A stretch of DNA of 64,000 bases from Lederbergia citrea (GTDB lineage Bacteria > Bacillota > Bacilli > Bacillales > Bacillaceae_C): positions 992,001-1,056,000 of the forward strand of contig NZ_JAGYPH010000002.1 of assembly GCF_018343525.1 (NCBI RefSeq), in the 5' to 3' direction. The notes under the pieces are model-generated. The model searched no databases. It saw only the letters and a program-made list of their open reading frames with translations, and was not told where the DNA came from. The position numbers and the translations under genes are program-made. Positions 25,928 to 36,826 of the stretch are shown piece by piece. Position 1 is the stretch's first letter, and every line of letters begins with the position of its first letter.

Positions 25928-27639
25928 TGAGCTTTCGCATGTCTAGAAAACAATATACAGATTTGTACGGGCCAACAAAAGGAGATGCGGTTCGTCTTGC
26001 TGATACAGATCTTTTTATTGAAATAGAAGAAGACTATACATTGTATGGAGAAGAAGTATTGTTCGGAGGAGGAAAGGTGATCCGTGAAGGGATGGGGCAG
26101 CATCCACTCGCTACTCGCGGTGATGATATTCCTGATTTAGTTATTACAAATATTATCATTGTTGATTATACGGGGATTTATAAAGCTGACCTTGCTATTA
26201 GAGATGGGAAAATCTTCAAAATTGGCAAGGCTGGAAACCCTCTCATCATGGACAACATTGATATCGTCATTGGTGCTTCTACTGAAGTTATTGCAGGAGA
26301 AGGAAAAATCATAACGGCTGGGGCGATTGATACCCATGTCCATTTTATTAATCCTGATCAAGTCGAAACTGCATTGACAGCGGGAACGACAACATTAATA
26401 GGCGGCGGAACAGGTCCTGCTGAAGGATCTAAAGCAACAACGGTAACACCTGGTCCTTATCATATGCACCGCATGCTTGAAGCAGTTGAAGGTTTGCCAA
26501 TTAACGTTGGTTTATTAGGAAAAGGTCATGCAGCTAATGAAGAACCTCTTGCTGAACAAATCGAAGCTGGTGCTATTGGATTGAAAGTCCATGAAGACTG
26601 GGGAGCAACTTACTCTTCCATTGATCGCTCTTTGGATGTTGCTGATAAATACGATGTTCAAGTTGCCTTGCATGCGGATACATTAAACGAGGGCGGATTT
26701 GTTGAAAATACAATGGCTGCATTGAAAGACAGGGTTATTCATTCCTTCCATACGGAGGGAGCTGGAGGAGGACATGCTCCAGACATCATTAAAGTTGCTA
26801 GTTATATGAATGTACTTCCAGCATCGACGAATCCTACGCTTCCATTTACTGTCAATACGGTAGACGAGCATTTGGACATGCTGATGGTGTGCCATCATTT
26901 AAATCCTGATATTCCTGAGGATGTAGCATTTGCCGATTCGCGGATTCGTTCAGAAACAATTGCCGCTGAAGACATTCTACAAGATATGGGCATTTTCAGT
27001 ATGACGAGCTCTGATGCGCAAGCGATGGGCCGCGTTGGGGAAGTAACCATCCGAACTTGGCAAGTTGCTGACAAAATGAAGAAACAGCGCGGGAAATTGG
27101 CCGGTGACAATGGTGTCGGCGATAATAACCGTGTGAAACGCTACGTTGCCAAATTTACAATCAATCCTGCGATAGCGCACGGAATTGGTCATTATGTCGG
27201 ATCGATTGAAGTTGGAAAAATTGCTGACCTTGTTATTTGGAGCCCGAAATTCTTTGGTGTAAAACCAGATATGGTGCTGAAAAGTGGAATGGTTGTAAAT
27301 AGCGTTATGGGAGATCCGAATGCTTCCATACCAACACCGCAGCCATATATTTATCGCCCAATGTATGCTACCACTGGAAAAGCATTGTTTAAACATTCGA
27401 TTACTTTCGTATCACAAGCTGCTTATAACGCTGGTATCAAGGAGAAACTTGGATTGGAAAAAGTAATTCTACCAGTACACGGCATCCGTAACTTGACGAA
27501 AAAAGATATGAAGCTTAATTCGGAAACGCCAGAAATTACGGTTGATCCACAAACATATGAAGTAAGGGTAAACGGAGAATTACTTACTTGTGATCCTGTC
27601 GAGACCGTACCTATGGCCCAGCGATACTTTTTATTTTAA
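25927..27639 (+). CDS. ureC: urease subunit alpha (catalytic)
   Basis: This 570-residue catalytic amidohydrolase subunit shows the nickel ligands and active-site residues: [11 protein letters not shown] (first His pair), the lysine to be carbamylated in [21 protein letters not shown] and [13 protein letters not shown]. The flap carries [20 protein letters not shown] with its cysteine and histidine, and the metal-binding aspartate lies in [12 protein letters not shown]. It is full length and appears intact. It follows ureB in an overlapping arrangement. Confidence 0.98.
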   Translation: MSFRMSRKQYTDLYGPTKGDAVRLADTDLFIEIEEDYTLYGEEVLFGGGKVIREGMGQHPLATRGDDIPDLVITNIIIVDYTGIYKADLAIRDGKIFKIGKAGNPLIMDNIDIVIGASTEVIAGEGKIITAGAIDTHVHFINPDQVETALTAGTTTLIGGGTGPAEGSKATTVTPGPYHMHRMLEAVEGLPINVGLLGKGHAANEEPLAEQIEAGAIGLKVHEDWGATYSSIDRSLDVADKYDVQVALHADTLNEGGFVENTMAALKDRVIHSFHTEGAGGGHAPDIIKVASYMNVLPASTNPTLPFTVNTVDEHLDMLMVCHHLNPDIPEDVAFADSRIRSETIAAEDILQDMGIFSMTSSDAQAMGRVGEVTIRTWQVADKMKKQRGKLAGDNGVGDNNRVKRYVAKFTINPAIAHGIGHYVGSIEVGKIADLVIWSPKFFGVKPDMVLKSGMVVNSVMGDPNASIPTPQPYIYRPMYATTGKALFKHSITFVSQAAYNAGIKEKLGLEKVILPVHGIRNLTKKDMKLNSETPEITVDPQTYEVRVNGELLTCDPVETVPMAQRYFLF

Positions 27640-27651
27640 GGAGTCAGATGA

Positions 27652-28107
27652 ATGATTATTGAAGAAATCGTTACACATATAGATGAAATGGATAAGGATG
27701 TGCTTTCCAAATATCACAAGGAAAAAGTATATTTGGAAAGCAGTGACCTAGTAAAAAGAATTCAAAGAGTCACCACTGACCACGGCAAAGAGCTAGGTAT
27801 TAGGTTAAAGGAAGCGCGTGACTTAGTTGCTGGTGACGTTTTATTTATGGATGATCATAATATGATCATTGTTGATGTTATGCCGGATGACCTTCTAATA
27901 ATAAAGCCTCGGACAATCCAAGAAATGGGGAATATTGCCCATCAGCTTGGTAACCGCCATTTGCCTGCACAATTTGAAGGCAATGAAATGTTTGTTCAAT
28001 ACGATTATCTTGTTGAAGAACTCCTTCAAGAGCTTGGCATTCCATTTGAACGGGAAGAAAGAAAAGTAAAACAGGCATTCCGCCATATCGGGCATAGTCA
28101 TGAATAA
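27652..28107 (+). CDS. ureE: urease accessory nickel metallochaperone UreE
   Basis: This is a 151-residue accessory protein with an N-terminal peptide-binding domain and a C-terminal metal-binding domain containing [19 protein letters not shown]. It ends in a short RHIGHSHE tail, not the long poly-His tail of some homologues, which suggests modest nickel storage. It delivers nickel to the apo-urease complex. It overlaps ureF by 8 bp. Confidence 0.95.
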   Translation: MIIEEIVTHIDEMDKDVLSKYHKEKVYLESSDLVKRIQRVTTDHGKELGIRLKEARDLVAGDVLFMDDHNMIIVDVMPDDLLIIKPRTIQEMGNIAHQLGNRHLPAQFEGNEMFVQYDYLVEELLQELGIPFEREERKVKQAFRHIGHSHE

Positions 28108-28786
28108 CTATTTGCTAGCCCTATTCCAACTGACTGATTCGCAGCTGCCAACTGGAGCGTTCAGCCATTCCTATGGTTTGGAAACGTATATTCAAGAAGA
28201 TAAAGTTGTGGATCCGGAAACGTTTAAGGCGTGGCTAAATATTTACTTGGAGGAACAGTTGAAATATACAGACGGCTTAGTAAGCCGTCTCGTATATGAA
28301 GCTATGGAGCGGGAGGATGTTGAAGAAATCTGGAAGCTGGACCGCATGATTACCGTGCAGAATCTTCCACGGGAAGTAAGGGAAGGCAGTTATAAAATGG
28401 GAGAACGAATGTTGAGTTTAGGATTATCACTCTATGATTTCCCTATACTTGCCAAATACAAGAATCGGATTGAGGACAATCAGTCGTTCGGACACCCAGC
28501 TATCGTTTTCACCATGATTGCATTTTGCTTGAAAGTGCCTAAAACAAGTGCTATTTCTGCCTATTTGTATTCCTGTGTGTCGGGGATTGTCCAAAACGCA
28601 GTTAGGGGAATTCCGCTTGGTCAGACGGCAGGTCAAAGAATTCTCAGAGATATTCAACCTTGGCTGTTAGAAACAGCAAAAGCCACGGAACAATTGTCGA
28701 AAGATGATTTTGGCATTACTGCACCTGGTATTGAAATATCACAAATGAAGCATGAACGATTAAATATTAGAATTTTTATGTCTTAA
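28100..28786 (+). CDS. ureF: urease accessory protein UreF
   Basis: This 228-residue all-helical accessory protein begins [20 protein letters not shown], the conserved N-terminal signature with [25 protein letters not shown] near residues 155-174 is the conserved UreF core. It bridges UreD and UreG in the activation complex. It overlaps ureE and is 19 bp ahead of ureG. Confidence 0.95.
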   Translation: MNNYLLALFQLTDSQLPTGAFSHSYGLETYIQEDKVVDPETFKAWLNIYLEEQLKYTDGLVSRLVYEAMEREDVEEIWKLDRMITVQNLPREVREGSYKMGERMLSLGLSLYDFPILAKYKNRIEDNQSFGHPAIVFTMIAFCLKVPKTSAISAYLYSCVSGIVQNAVRGIPLGQTAGQRILRDIQPWLLETAKATEQLSKDDFGITAPGIEISQMKHERLNIRIFMS

Positions 28787-28805
28787 TTAAAGGAGTGTTT
28801 ACTAT

Positions 28806-29417
28806 ATGGAACCAATTAAAATTGGCGTAGGGGGACCCGTCGGAGCTGGTAAAACAATGCTCGTTGAAAAGCTTACCCGGGCTATGAAAGATGAGATTAG
28901 TATGGCGGTCGTAACAAATGATATTTATACAAAAGAGGATGCGAAGTACTTAATGAATCATGGTGTACTTCCTTCTGATAGAATCATTGGCGTTGAAACC
29001 GGTGGTTGCCCGCATACTGCCATCAGAGAAGATACTTCGATGAACACAGCTGCCATTGAAGATTTAAAAAAGCAGCATCAAGATCTTGAATTGATTTTTG
29101 TGGAAAGCGGCGGAGACAATCTAGCCGCGACGTTTAGCCCGGAACTTGTTGATTTTTCCATTTACATTATCGATGTTGCCCAAGGTGAAAAAATACCGCG
29201 AAAAGGCGGACAAGGTATGATCAAATCGGATCTATTCGTCATCAATAAAATTGATTTGGCCCCTTATGTTGGTGCAAGCCTTGATGTAATGGAATCAGAC
29301 ACAAAAGTTTTCCGCGGCAATAAACCATTTGTCTTCACCAATTTACAAGATAATACCGGCCTTGATGAAGTAATAGATTGGATTAAGAAGAACGCCCTGT
29401 TGGCAGGTCTCAATTAA
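28806..29417 (+). CDS. ureG: urease accessory GTPase UreG
   Basis: This 203-residue SIMIBI GTPase has the P-loop [15 protein letters not shown]. The conserved nickel-binding Cys-Pro-His motif is in [16 protein letters not shown], with downstream [16 protein letters not shown] and the base-recognition NKID. It hydrolyses GTP to drive nickel insertion and lysine carbamylation. Strong ribosome binding site AAAGGAGTG. One base separates its stop from ureD. Confidence 0.97.
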   Translation: MEPIKIGVGGPVGAGKTMLVEKLTRAMKDEISMAVVTNDIYTKEDAKYLMNHGVLPSDRIIGVETGGCPHTAIREDTSMNTAAIEDLKKQHQDLELIFVESGGDNLAATFSPELVDFSIYIIDVAQGEKIPRKGGQGMIKSDLFVINKIDLAPYVGASLDVMESDTKVFRGNKPFVFTNLQDNTGLDEVIDWIKKNALLAGLN

Positions 29418-29418
29418 G

Positions 29419-30243
29419 ATGAATAATTGGACGGGGATTTTACGGTTATCCGTAGAAAATAAACAAGGTAAAACCGTACCGAAAAACGTCTTTTTCCAAG
29501 GGGCATTTAAAGTGATGCGCCCTCATTATCTTGATCAATCAGGACAGGCTACTTATTTTCTTATTAATCCTGGCGGTGGCTATGTGGACGGCGATACATA
29601 CTGCATGGATATTACGGTTGAAGAAGAGGCAGAGCTGCTGCTAACAACCCAGTCATCTGCTAAAGTATATAGAACCCCACATGTCCCAGTAGTCCAAGAG
29701 ACAGAATTTATTTTGAAAAAGAATAGTGTGCTTGAATACATCCCTGACCCGTTAATCGGCTATCAAGATGCACGTTATCTGCAGAAAAATATTATCCGTA
29801 TGGAAAGTGGGGCAACGCTTGTCTATTGTGACATGTTGACCCCCGGGTGGTCACCAGAAGGAGACCTATTTAGCTATGAATTACTGCAGCTAAAAAATGA
29901 AATCTATTTGGATGATGAGCTAGTCGTATTTGATCATTTAAAACTAGCACCAGGCAGACAGAAAATAGAAGCTATCGGATTAATGGAAGGCTATACGCAT
30001 TTGGGATCCATGATTGTTATTAGTGAGAAAATGACAGCTAGCTTCCTTGACGAACTGCATGCTGCACTGAAAGAAGTTTCTGGAGATAGCAAAATCGGTA
30101 TCTCTGAGCTTTCCGTTCCCGGTTTTACTTTGAGAGTACTTGCTAATTCGACGCAAGCGATTGAGAAAATAATGATGGAGGCCCATCGACTAATTCGTGA
30201 GAAATGGTTGAATAAACAAGCTGTTTTCCTAAGAAAATATTAA
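29419..30243 (+). CDS. ureD: urease accessory protein UreD
   Basis: This 274-residue scaffold protein holds apo-urease during activation. Family segments include FFQGAFKVMRPHY, LINPGGGYVDGDTYCMDITV, LLTTQSSAKVYRT and YIPDPLIGYQDARY. It is the last gene of ureABCEFGD, the order I recall from several Bacillus ureases. No nickel permease gene (ureH type) follows; the operon ends at a terminator. Confidence 0.95.
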   Translation: MNNWTGILRLSVENKQGKTVPKNVFFQGAFKVMRPHYLDQSGQATYFLINPGGGYVDGDTYCMDITVEEEAELLLTTQSSAKVYRTPHVPVVQETEFILKKNSVLEYIPDPLIGYQDARYLQKNIIRMESGATLVYCDMLTPGWSPEGDLFSYELLQLKNEIYLDDELVVFDHLKLAPGRQKIEAIGLMEGYTHLGSMIVISEKMTASFLDELHAALKEVSGDSKIGISELSVPGFTLRVLANSTQAIEKIMMEAHRLIREKWLNKQAVFLRKY

Positions 30244-30254
30244 ATAACATTACA

Positions 30255-30293
30255 AACCCGTCGTGAAATGAAAATTTCCCGACGGGTTTTTCT
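30255..30293 (+). terminator. intrinsic terminator after ureD
   Basis: AACCCGTCG pairs with CGACGGGTT, with an inner GAAAT/ATTTC stem, followed by TTTTT. It closes the urease operon. Confidence 0.88.
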
Positions 30294-30300
30294 ATTTTAA

Positions 30301-30346
30301 AATGAATGGCTAAAATCCGGTAAAAACAACTAAAATCCATCAAAAA
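30301..30346. repeat. short two-copy repeat (CTAAAATCC-nnnn-AAAAAC)
   Basis: CTAAAATCCGGTAAAAAC and CTAAAATCCATCAAAAAC are direct copies 20 bp apart, and GGCTAAAATCC is shared at the left. The period equals that of the array at 18599. Non-coding, between ureD and fruR. Confidence 0.5.
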
Positions 30347-30376
30347 CATTCACATCTTGATCACTATTGATTGTTT

Positions 30377-30405
30377 TTGACCTTTTATGATTGAAAACTT
30401 TTAAT
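30377..30405 (+). promoter_or_regulatory. candidate sigma-A promoter of fruRKA
   Basis: TTGACC and TTTAAT are separated by 17 bp. TGATTG occurs at both edges of the -35 region (30367 and 30388), giving a possible direct-repeat operator for the DeoR-type FruR. The start site would be about 40 nt before the TTG start codon. Confidence 0.5.
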
Positions 30406-30453
30406 CTTCCACTTAAAATAGAGGTAAGAAGATAATTGCAGGGGTGATAACAT

Positions 30454-31206
30454 TTGCTGACACCAGAGCGACATCGTTTAATTCTTCAAATATTAAAAGA
30501 AAAAGATACTGTTAAAATACACGAGCTTGTGGAAGTAACAAAGTCATCGGAATCAACCATTCGCCGCGACCTGACCCAGCTAGAAGAGGAGAATCAATTG
30601 AAGAGGGTGCACGGCGGGGCATCACACTTACAAGGAAAATTGTCTGAACCAAGTATGATGGAGAAATCAACTAAAAACCTCCATGCAAAACAGTTAATTG
30701 CCAGGTACGCTGCGAGTTTAGTGGATGCGGGCGATTGTATTTATCTTGATGCAGGTTCTACCACAACTGAAATGATCAAATTCCTCAATCATAGCAATTT
30801 AGTCGTTGTCACAAATGGTCTGATGCATATTGGAGCATTACTTGAAAAGGGGATATCAACCTTTATCATTGGCGGGCAAGCTAAGCCGGGAACAAATGCA
30901 GTCATCGGAAGAGGCGCATTGGTGAGTCTAGAACAATATCGTTTCGATAAATGTTTCTTAGGTGTGAACGGCATCCATCATGAAGCTGGATATACAACGC
31001 CAGATCAGGAAGAAGCCATGGTGAAGGTAAAAGCAGCTGCACTTTCTAATCGAAAATATGTGCTTGCTGACGAATCAAAGTTTGGTGAAATATCTTTTGC
31101 TAAAATGATCGATCTCCAGAAAGCGGTCATCATTACGAACAATCTTGAACAGGAAACTTTGCAACAATATCAAAATAAAACAACGATAAAGGTCGTGAAC
31201 GGATGA
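30454..31206 (+). CDS. fruR: DeoR family transcriptional repressor of the fructose operon
   Basis: This 250-residue regulator has the DeoR N-terminal winged HTH (RHRLILQILKEKDTVKIHEL, then SSESTIRRDLTQLEEE and RVHGGA). The C-terminal DeoRC sensor has DAGDCIYLDAGSTTTEM and CFLGVNGIHHEAGYTTPD. The start is TTG after AGGGGTG. It overlaps fruK by 4 bp, so the operon is autoregulated by its first gene. The inducer in this family is fructose 1-phosphate. Confidence 0.94.
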   Translation: MLTPERHRLILQILKEKDTVKIHELVEVTKSSESTIRRDLTQLEEENQLKRVHGGASHLQGKLSEPSMMEKSTKNLHAKQLIARYAASLVDAGDCIYLDAGSTTTEMIKFLNHSNLVVVTNGLMHIGALLEKGISTFIIGGQAKPGTNAVIGRGALVSLEQYRFDKCFLGVNGIHHEAGYTTPDQEEAMVKVKAAALSNRKYVLADESKFGEISFAKMIDLQKAVIITNNLEQETLQQYQNKTTIKVVNG

Positions 31207-32126
31207 TTTATACACTTACCTTAAATCCATCAATAGACTACGTGGTGCAACTGGAGCCATTTCATATAGGAGAGTTAAACCGAATTCAATCAGAAACAAA
31301 GTTCCCAGGGGGAAAAGGAATTAATGTTTCAAGAGTTTTAAAAAGACTGGGCATAGATACCACCGCACTTGGATTTATTGGCGGTTTTACAGGATGTTAC
31401 ATCGAAGAGTATTTGCAAATCGAACATAACCAAACTGATTTTGTCAAAATCAAAGAGGATACACGCATCAATATTAAGTTAAATACGGGAAAAGAAACAG
31501 AGATAAATGCAAAGGGGCCGGAAATTACAACAGAAGAATATGAAGAGTTAAAAGCTAAAATTCGAGGATTGGAAAGCGGGGACTTTCTTATTTTATCTGG
31601 AAGTATACCAGCTTCGCTCCCCAATACAACGTATGAGGAACTTGTGCAAATTTGCAGTGAAAATGATGTTCAATTCATTGCCGATGCAGAAGGGGACTTG
31701 TTGAAAAATGTTCTGCCACATAAGCCGTTCTTGATCAAACCGAATCATCATGAACTTGGGGCACTATTTAATATTGAAATTCACTCTCCTGAGGAAGCGA
31801 TTCCGTATGGCAAAAAGTTGATAGAAATGGGTGCTCAAAATGTGGTCGTTTCTATGGCTGACATGGGTGCAGTATTTATTAACAAGAAAAATGTCCTCGT
31901 TGCGACTGTCCCGTCTGGAGTATTAAAAAGCTCGGTTGGAGCAGGTGATTCTCTTGTGGCGGGCTTCCTAGCGCAGTTTTTGAAGACAGGAAAATATGAA
32001 GAAGCCTTTCGGTATGGTGTCGCATCAGGAAGTGCCACTGCTTTTTCAATCGAACTTTGTACAAAGGATCAAATAGAGGCACTCCTGCCGCAAGTAGTCA
32101 TTAAACGAAAGGAAAATGGAGCATGA
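31203..32126 (+). CDS. fruK: 1-phosphofructokinase
   Basis: This 307-residue PfkB-type kinase phosphorylates fructose 1-phosphate to fructose 1,6-bisphosphate. N-terminal TLNPSIDYVVQL with FPGGKGINVSRVLKRLG, then LSGSIPASLP, and the PfkB signature with its catalytic aspartate in SSVGAGDSLVAGFLAQF. It overlaps fruR and fruA by 4 bp each, indicating tight coupling. Confidence 0.96.
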   Translation: MIYTLTLNPSIDYVVQLEPFHIGELNRIQSETKFPGGKGINVSRVLKRLGIDTTALGFIGGFTGCYIEEYLQIEHNQTDFVKIKEDTRINIKLNTGKETEINAKGPEITTEEYEELKAKIRGLESGDFLILSGSIPASLPNTTYEELVQICSENDVQFIADAEGDLLKNVLPHKPFLIKPNHHELGALFNIEIHSPEEAIPYGKKLIEMGAQNVVVSMADMGAVFINKKNVLVATVPSGVLKSSVGAGDSLVAGFLAQFLKTGKYEEAFRYGVASGSATAFSIELCTKDQIEALLPQVVIKRKENGA

Positions 32127-33991
32127 GAATTACACAACTATTAACTAAAGAGACAATCGTTCTATCAATGAAAAGTACGGATAAGCATGAGGCAATTGAT
32201 GAACTTGTCAACCAGCTTGACCACGCTGGAAAATTGGCTGATCGCCACGAGTTTAAAAATAGCATTTTAAAAAGGGAAGAGCAAAGCACGACAGGAATCG
32301 GTGAAGGAATTGCGATTCCGCATGCTAAAACTACTGCGGTTCAAGAACCAGCGATTGCTTTTGGCAAGTCTGTCACTGGCATAGATTATGAATCATTGGA
32401 TGGAAATCCTGCTCACTTATTTTTTATGATAGCAGCTACTGAAGGTGCCAATAACACCCACTTGGAAGCACTCGCACGTCTATCGACAATTTTAATGAAA
32501 GAAGAAGTTCGGGATATGCTTTTAAAAGCGGCATCTGAAGATGAAATCCTGCAGATTATAAATAACTATGATGAAGATGACGATCAAGAGGAAGTGGAAA
32601 CGCCACCTATTAGCAAACGAGGCATCGTGGCTGTTACTGCCTGTCCGACAGGAATCGCTCATACGTATATGGCCGCTGATTCACTAAAAGCAAAAGCTGG
32701 GGAAATGGGCATTTCAATTAAAGTAGAAACAAATGGCTCTGGTGGTGCGAAAAACGTATTAACCGATGAAGATATTCAAAACGCAGCTTCCGTAATTATT
32801 TCTGCCGATACAAAGGTGGATACAAATCGTTTCATCGGTAAACATGTGATCAAAGTACCTGTTGCGGATGGAATTCGTCGACCACAGGAATTAATAGAAA
32901 AAGCTGTAAACCAAGATGCACCTGTATTTCAGGGAGATGGAGCTACTAAAGATGAATCGAAAGCGAATAGCGGTAAGAAATCTTATTTCTACCAGCATTT
33001 AATGAATGGTGTTTCTAATATGCTTCCGTTTGTTGTCGGAGGCGGAATCCTCATCGCCATTTCATTCATGTTCGGGATTCAATCATCTAATCCGGCAGAT
33101 TCTTCCTACAATCAATTCGCTGCAGCCCTCAACACAATTGGCGGTGGAAATGCATTTGGCTTAATGATCCCAGTTCTTGCCGGATTCATTGCTATGAGCA
33201 TTGCAGATCGGCCTGGGCTTGCCCCTGGAATGGTCGGCGGATTGATGGCATCGACAGGCCAGGCAGGTTTTCTAGGCGGATTAATTGCCGGGTTCCTTGC
33301 CGGATATATCGTATTACTGCTGAAAAAAATATTCTCAGGTTTACCTTCTTCACTTGAAGGCATTAAACCGGTTCTACTGTTTCCGCTTTTTGGTATCTTT
33401 TTTACGGGCATCATTATGATGTTTTTAATTATCGACCCTGTTAAAGCATTGAATACCGGTCTGACAAATTGGTTGAATGGATTTGGAACAAGCAATCTTG
33501 TATTAATGGGCTTAATCCTTGGAGGAATGATGGCTATTGATATGGGCGGTCCTATTAACAAAGCGGCTTTCACATTTGGGATTGCGATGATTGATGCGGG
33601 GAATTATGCGCCGCATGCCGCCATTATGGCAGGGGGAATGGTCCCACCGCTGGGGCTGGCATTAGCCACGACAATCTTTAAAAATAAATTTACGAAATCT
33701 GAAAAAGAAGCAGGGAAAACGAATTATATAATGGGTGCTACATTTATAACAGAAGGTGCCATTCCATTTGCTGCCGCAGATCCAGCGAGGGTGATTCCCT
33801 CCTTAGTGGCGGGGTCGGCTGTTGCCGGAGCATTATCTATGGTATTTAAAATTGGATTACCTGCGCCACACGGTGGCATCTTTGTCATACCAGTCATAGA
33901 AGGGAACATCATCCTTTATATTTTAGCCATTTTGGTAGGAGCAATAGTGACCGCCGTCATGGTCGGATTATTAAAAAAACCAGTTAAATAA
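32123..33991 (+). CDS. fruA: PTS fructose transporter subunit EIIABC
   Basis: This 622-residue phosphotransferase takes up fructose as fructose 1-phosphate. EIIA (about 1-145) has the active-site histidine in GEGIAIPHAKTT. EIIB (about 168-265) has the phosphocysteine in VTACPTGIAHTYMAAD. EIIC (about 290-620) has about nine or ten helices, with GGPINKAAFTFG and FITEGAIPFAAADP. Domain order and size match B. subtilis FruA. Confidence 0.97.
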   Translation: MRITQLLTKETIVLSMKSTDKHEAIDELVNQLDHAGKLADRHEFKNSILKREEQSTTGIGEGIAIPHAKTTAVQEPAIAFGKSVTGIDYESLDGNPAHLFFMIAATEGANNTHLEALARLSTILMKEEVRDMLLKAASEDEILQIINNYDEDDDQEEVETPPISKRGIVAVTACPTGIAHTYMAADSLKAKAGEMGISIKVETNGSGGAKNVLTDEDIQNAASVIISADTKVDTNRFIGKHVIKVPVADGIRRPQELIEKAVNQDAPVFQGDGATKDESKANSGKKSYFYQHLMNGVSNMLPFVVGGGILIAISFMFGIQSSNPADSSYNQFAAALNTIGGGNAFGLMIPVLAGFIAMSIADRPGLAPGMVGGLMASTGQAGFLGGLIAGFLAGYIVLLLKKIFSGLPSSLEGIKPVLLFPLFGIFFTGIIMMFLIIDPVKALNTGLTNWLNGFGTSNLVLMGLILGGMMAIDMGGPINKAAFTFGIAMIDAGNYAPHAAIMAGGMVPPLGLALATTIFKNKFTKSEKEAGKTNYIMGATFITEGAIPFAAADPARVIPSLVAGSAVAGALSMVFKIGLPAPHGGIFVIPVIEGNIILYILAILVGAIVTAVMVGLLKKPVK

Positions 33992-34009
33992 AAACCAACA
34001 AACCCAGCA

Positions 34010-34038
34010 AGCATCGGTTTTAGCACCGGTGCTTTTTA
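34010..34038 (+). terminator. intrinsic terminator after fruA
   Basis: AGCATCGGT pairs with ACCGGTGCT (one T-G pair) around a 6-nt loop, followed by TTTTT. Confidence 0.85.
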
Positions 34039-34197
34039 TCTTTGCTTTAACGTTAAATAGCTTTGTGAGCATATCCTCTAAAATTATGATGAATGAATAT
34101 TTTATCTGAAAAAAACAAGAATTTTATGTTAAAATTTAACTAATACTAAATTTTCTAAATATAATTAAATAGTACTATCATCTTAGGGGGGAATGAG

Positions 34198-34743
34198 ATG
34201 GAAAGAAATTACGAGACGAGACACATCTTTATGGCGATTGGGATATGTATAGCGCTCGCCTCACCATTTTTACTTATCTTTCTGCCCAATACGATCGCAA
34301 ATATCGCACATCATACACCAGGAGTTTGGGACGTTTTTGTACCGAGAGAAAATTATATTGTCTATGGGATTGGCTTCCTGCTTCTATTTATAGCTGCGAT
34401 GTTACTCTTTATATTAGATATTAGGAAGGTTCCCATCATCATAAGTACCGTTTTTGTATTATTAAGTGTTATTACTTTTTTCATAGCGTCACAATCTTAT
34501 AAATCCTTATCAGATGATGCAATTTCATATAGTCCTCTTTTTTCAATAAGCGATCATATTTATTCTTGGGAGGAATTAGATAGAGTCATTTATCATCAAA
34601 ATAAAGGATTTCCGGAATATGAATTTTTGTTTAATGATGGCAACCATATGAGGCTTTATCGAAATGCTTATTTCAATGAAATACAATCACTTTTTTATTA
34701 TAAGTTGAAAGAAATAAACGTAAATATAGAGAGAAATGAATAA
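34198..34743 (+). CDS. hypothetical membrane protein
   Basis: This 181-residue protein has three predicted helices (about 11-29, 54-74, 82-99) and a soluble C-terminus with ISDHIYSWEELDRVIYHQNK and YEFLFNDGNHMRLYRNAYF, which looks like a small PH-like beta domain (weak, by eye). TTAGGGGGGAATGAG precedes the ATG. Single gene, convergent with the app operon. I do not recognise a named family. Confidence 0.7.
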   Translation: MERNYETRHIFMAIGICIALASPFLLIFLPNTIANIAHHTPGVWDVFVPRENYIVYGIGFLLLFIAAMLLFILDIRKVPIIISTVFVLLSVITFFIASQSYKSLSDDAISYSPLFSISDHIYSWEELDRVIYHQNKGFPEYEFLFNDGNHMRLYRNAYFNEIQSLFYYKLKEINVNIERNE

Positions 34744-34786
34744 GATAATAAGTCGGAAAAATAAATGACTTTTACAACCCATGATA

Positions 34787-34815
34787 CAAAAAAAGACCGG
34801 GAATTAAATCCCGGC
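34787..34815 (-). terminator. intrinsic terminator of the app operon
   Basis: Read on the minus strand, GGCCGGGATTT pairs with AATTCCCGGTC and is followed by seven T residues. It lies next to the appC stop codon. Confidence 0.9.
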
Positions 34816-34817
34816 CC

Positions 34818-35729
34818 TCAGTCACCCTTCGGATCAAGTGCATCACGCAAACCATCACCGACAAAGTTAAAGCAAAGTACTGTAATTAATATAAGCAATC
34901 CTGGAAAAGCAGGGTACCAAGGTGCTTTCTTCATAACTGTGAAGCTTTGTGCATCCTCAAGCATATTTCCCCAGCTTGGTGTAGGGGGTTGAATCCCAAG
35001 GCCTAAGTAGCTAAGTGCAGCTTCAGAAAGGATAACTCCGCCAATCAGCAAGGTTGCAGCAACGATAATTGGCCCCATAGCGTTCGGTAAAATATGACTG
35101 AAAATTATTTTTGACGGCCTCGTACCAATCGTTCGGGAAGCAAGAACAAATTCCCTGGACCTTAATGTCAAAAACTCTCCGCGTACAAGTCTGGCAGTAC
35201 CTGTCCAAGAAGTGACAGCAAAAATAATGATTAGCTTATCAACACTTGGCTGAAAAATCGTAACGATTGTAATGAGCAAGAACAACGTAGGAATCGAAAT
35301 GACTATATCAACAAATCGCATTAATATTGCATCAATAATTCCTCCGTAATAACCTGCTAGGGCACCAATCGTCGTTCCAATTACAAGTGCTCCTGCGACA
35401 GAAGCAAAGCCAACTAATAAAGAAATTCGTCCACCATATAGAAGGCGGGCAAAAATATCACGACCAAAGCGGTCGCTCCCCAACCAAAATTCTTTTCCAG
35501 GGGCGGCAAGCTTTTTTGCTAAACTCGTTTTATCAGGGTCCATTGGAGCAACCCATGGTGCAAAAACGCATAATAATATAATTATAATTAAGACAATTGC
35601 CCCAATAAGAGCAAGTTTATTCTTTGTGAATTTGCGGAAAAATATTTTTGTAAGAGTATCCGGTTTTTTTTGTAGATTGGGGTTTAATTCCAACTCATCA
35701 ATTGTTGCATTTGAATTTATTTGTGCCAT
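34818..35729 (-). CDS. appC: oligopeptide ABC transporter permease, OppC/AppC type
   Basis: This 303-residue permease has a cytoplasmic N-terminal tail, a first helix at about 36-58 and five more helices. It carries the OppC_N region and [20 protein letters not shown], and the ATPase-docking loop [20 protein letters not shown]. It ends [14 protein letters not shown]...[13 protein letters not shown], a classic DppC/OppC end. Last gene of the minus-strand operon. Confidence 0.92.
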   Translation of the reverse strand: MAQINSNATIDELELNPNLQKKPDTLTKIFFRKFTKNKLALIGAIVLIIIILLCVFAPWVAPMDPDKTSLAKKLAAPGKEFWLGSDRFGRDIFARLLYGGRISLLVGFASVAGALVIGTTIGALAGYYGGIIDAILMRFVDIVISIPTLFLLITIVTIFQPSVDKLIIIFAVTSWTGTARLVRGEFLTLRSREFVLASRTIGTRPSKIIFSHILPNAMGPIIVAATLLIGGVILSEAALSYLGLGIQPPTPSWGNMLEDAQSFTVMKKAPWYPAFPGLLILITVLCFNFVGDGLRDALDPKGD

Positions 35730-35740
35730 CTTAATCCCCC

Positions 35741-36691
35741 TTAATACTCAATCCGCGGATCAAAGATTGCATATAGAATATCCGCAAGTAAATTTCCAAT
35801 TACAACGAAAATCGCTGAAATCACAGTCAACGCCATGATTACCGGATAATCACGAGTAAAGGCTGATTCAATAAACAGACGACCTATTCCAGGCCAAGTA
35901 AACACTGTTTCGGTAATAGCTGCTCCGCCAATGAAAGATGGAAGCATCAGTCCGAAAATCGTGATGATTGGAATCAATCCGTTTCGAAGTCCATGTTTTA
36001 AAACTACTTTGCCTTCTTTAAACCCTTTTGATTTTGCTGTCCTAATATAGTCTTGGTGAAGGACATCAAGCATACTTGAACGTGTATACCGTGTTAATGC
36101 AGCCATATCGGCAGTTGCAAGCACGAATGCGGGCATAATTAGATGATGTATTCGGTCCATAATACTAAATGGTGCATTAAGGGTGGCAACTCCACCTGTT
36201 GGGAACCAGCCGAGCTTTACACCGAAAAACATGATCATCATGAGACCAAGCCAAAAACTCGGGGTAGCAACACCAAGGAAAGATCCAACTGTAACCGTAT
36301 AATCGAGTTTAGAATACGGACGCATGGAAGAAATGATACCTAAAGGTACCGCAATGAGGATGGCGAATAGTGTTGAAACACCCATAAGTAATAATGTATT
36401 CGGAAGACGATTCATAATCATTTCACTAACCGGTACACCACGTCTAATGAGCGAAGTTCCAAAGTCCCCTTTTGCCATTTGTCCAAGCCATTTTCCATAC
36501 TGAACATGAATAGGGTCATTTAAGCCATATTTTTCTTCAAGTGCAATTTTATCCTCAGGCTTCATCTTAGGATCTATTAATAATGCTGTTGGTCCTCCGG
36601 GGGCCGCTTTAATTATGAAAAAAGATATAATTGTAATCCCAAGTAGTAGAGGGATGGCCATGAGTGACCGACGAATAATATATGAAATCAT
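35741..36691 (-). CDS. appB: oligopeptide ABC transporter permease, OppB/AppB type
   Basis: This 316-residue permease starts [20 protein letters not shown]; the ATG at 36691 follows GAAGGAGAAAA, while the longer frame to 36739 has no support. Six helices, [18 protein letters not shown] in the periplasmic loop, the EAA-like [20 protein letters not shown] and the ending DPRIEY are typical of the family. It pairs with AppC. Confidence 0.93.
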   Translation of the reverse strand: MISYIIRRSLMAIPLLLGITIISFFIIKAAPGGPTALLIDPKMKPEDKIALEEKYGLNDPIHVQYGKWLGQMAKGDFGTSLIRRGVPVSEMIMNRLPNTLLLMGVSTLFAILIAVPLGIISSMRPYSKLDYTVTVGSFLGVATPSFWLGLMMIMFFGVKLGWFPTGGVATLNAPFSIMDRIHHLIMPAFVLATADMAALTRYTRSSMLDVLHQDYIRTAKSKGFKEGKVVLKHGLRNGLIPIITIFGLMLPSFIGGAAITETVFTWPGIGRLFIESAFTRDYPVIMALTVISAIFVVIGNLLADILYAIFDPRIEY

Positions 36692-36826
36692 AGCCTTTTC
36701 TCCTTCCGTTCTTCCTAATCTATCGTCAATATGCGACATAAAGTGACATATTATCTTTCGGAGTTCATTAAAACTGACATGAAAAAAGGGGAAGCGGGTA
36801 ACCCATTCCCCTTTTTCAATTACAAA

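Noticed and set aside
25732..26103. 123-residue frame antisense to ureB/ureC
   Set aside because: Lies across two verified urease genes and has no ribosome binding site.
33112..33573. 153-residue frame antisense to fruA
   Set aside because: Proline-rich shadow of the EIIC hydrophobic segments.
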